NCBI GenBank assembly: GCA_016794025.1
Contig: JAEUKX010000025.1
Location: 1 to 50,521 of the forward strand
DNA length: 50,521 nucleotides
Reading direction: 5' to 3'
Source of the DNA: Rhodospirillales bacterium
GTDB lineage: Bacteria; Pseudomonadota; Alphaproteobacteria; CACIAM-22H2
A program made the position numbers and the translations under genes. Positions within the stretch are counted from its first letter, which is position 1. Every line of letters starts with the position of its first letter. Under the pieces are notes generated by a model. The model worked only from the letters and a program-made list of their open reading frames with translations. It made no database searches and was not told where the DNA came from. Below are positions 50,433-50,521 of this stretch, piece after piece.

Positions 50433-50521
50433 ATGACGATCGAGAAGGGACAGACCATTCCCGCCGCCCGGATGCGGATCATGACGTCCGAAGGGCCGAA
50501 GGACCTCACCACCGACGACCT
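50433..50521 (+). CDS. Second peroxiredoxin, N-terminal fragment (cut by window end)
   Basis: Only the first 29 codons are in view. They read MTIEKGQTIPAARMRIM and then GPKDLTTDD, closely matching the start of the preceding peroxiredoxin (MTIKAGDKVPSVKLKTM, IKDLTTDD), so this is a tandem paralogue. An excellent ribosome site (AAGGAGG) stands 10 bases before the ATG. Confidence 0.85.
   Translation, partial: MTIEKGQTIPAARMRIMTSEGPKDLTTDD

Overview
The window reads as a chromosomal segment of a high-GC alphaproteobacterium, probably of the Rhodospirillales type. Signs are the strong G/C third-position bias, the Hsp20 plus DUF1150 pair, a PAS_5-family protein, a NodU/SxtI-type cassette, and the gpmI-envC-ctpA-yibQ-rppH and kdsD-lptC-lptA-lptB-rpoN-hpf-ptsN gene orders. 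I see no insertion sequence, prophage, CRISPR array or rRNA operon. Coding density is very high: many neighbours overlap by 1-4 bases at ATGA, GTGA or TGATG junctions, and no gap without a gene exceeds 300 bases.

Layout. (1) 1-3.6 kb, minus strand: two paralogous membrane sensor proteins (one cut by the window edge, one a complete histidine kinase), a four-cysteine mini-protein and a PAS_5 protein. (2) 3.7-8.8 kb: a DUF3095 cyclase-like protein, an SDR oxidoreductase, and a minus-strand group with a helical protein, a tail-anchored pseudokinase and a translationally coupled membrane protein. (3) 8.9-14.6 kb, plus strand: an AlaX-type editing hydrolase, a four-gene polyamine-type ABC importer and a ferritin-like protein. 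(4) 24.0-14.5 kb, minus strand: nine tightly packed genes that begin with an OmpR/EnvZ-type two-component system and continue through a heptose-phosphate guanylyltransferase-like protein, a NUDIX hydrolase, GpmI, EnvC, CtpA, a YibQ-type deacetylase and RppH. A Spy/CpxP-like periplasmic protein is divergent from the regulator across an operator-like inverted repeat. (5) 24.7-28.2 kb: an SGNH hydrolase divergent from an SxtJ / DUF5989 (SxtK-like) / carbamoyltransferase cassette. (6) 28.2-29.5 kb: a heat-shock gene whose leader carries a sigma-32-like promoter and a ROSE-like RNA thermometer, followed by DUF1150. (7) 36.9-29.5 kb, minus strand: tRNA-Leu(CAG), RNase D, then kdsD-lptC-lptA-lptB-rpoN-hpf-ptsN, joining LPS export to sigma-54 and nitrogen-PTS control. 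(8) 37.1-50.5 kb: an NDUFA9-type protein, a membrane cyclic-nucleotide-binding protein, an orphan solute-binding protein, gltD-gltB, two membrane proteins (TVP38 and ExoD families), a GST, a pentapeptide-repeat protein and two tandem peroxiredoxins, the second cut by the window end.

Most of the window is recognisable housekeeping and envelope biology. The parts most worth a second look are the pseudokinase module (5604-8823), the SGNH/SxtJ/DUF5989/carbamoyltransferase cassette (24712-28215), the thermometer-controlled hsp20 leader (28663-28773), and the two-component system heading a nine-gene envelope block (14549-24718). All function calls are by reading sequence and recalling family features; no database search was run.
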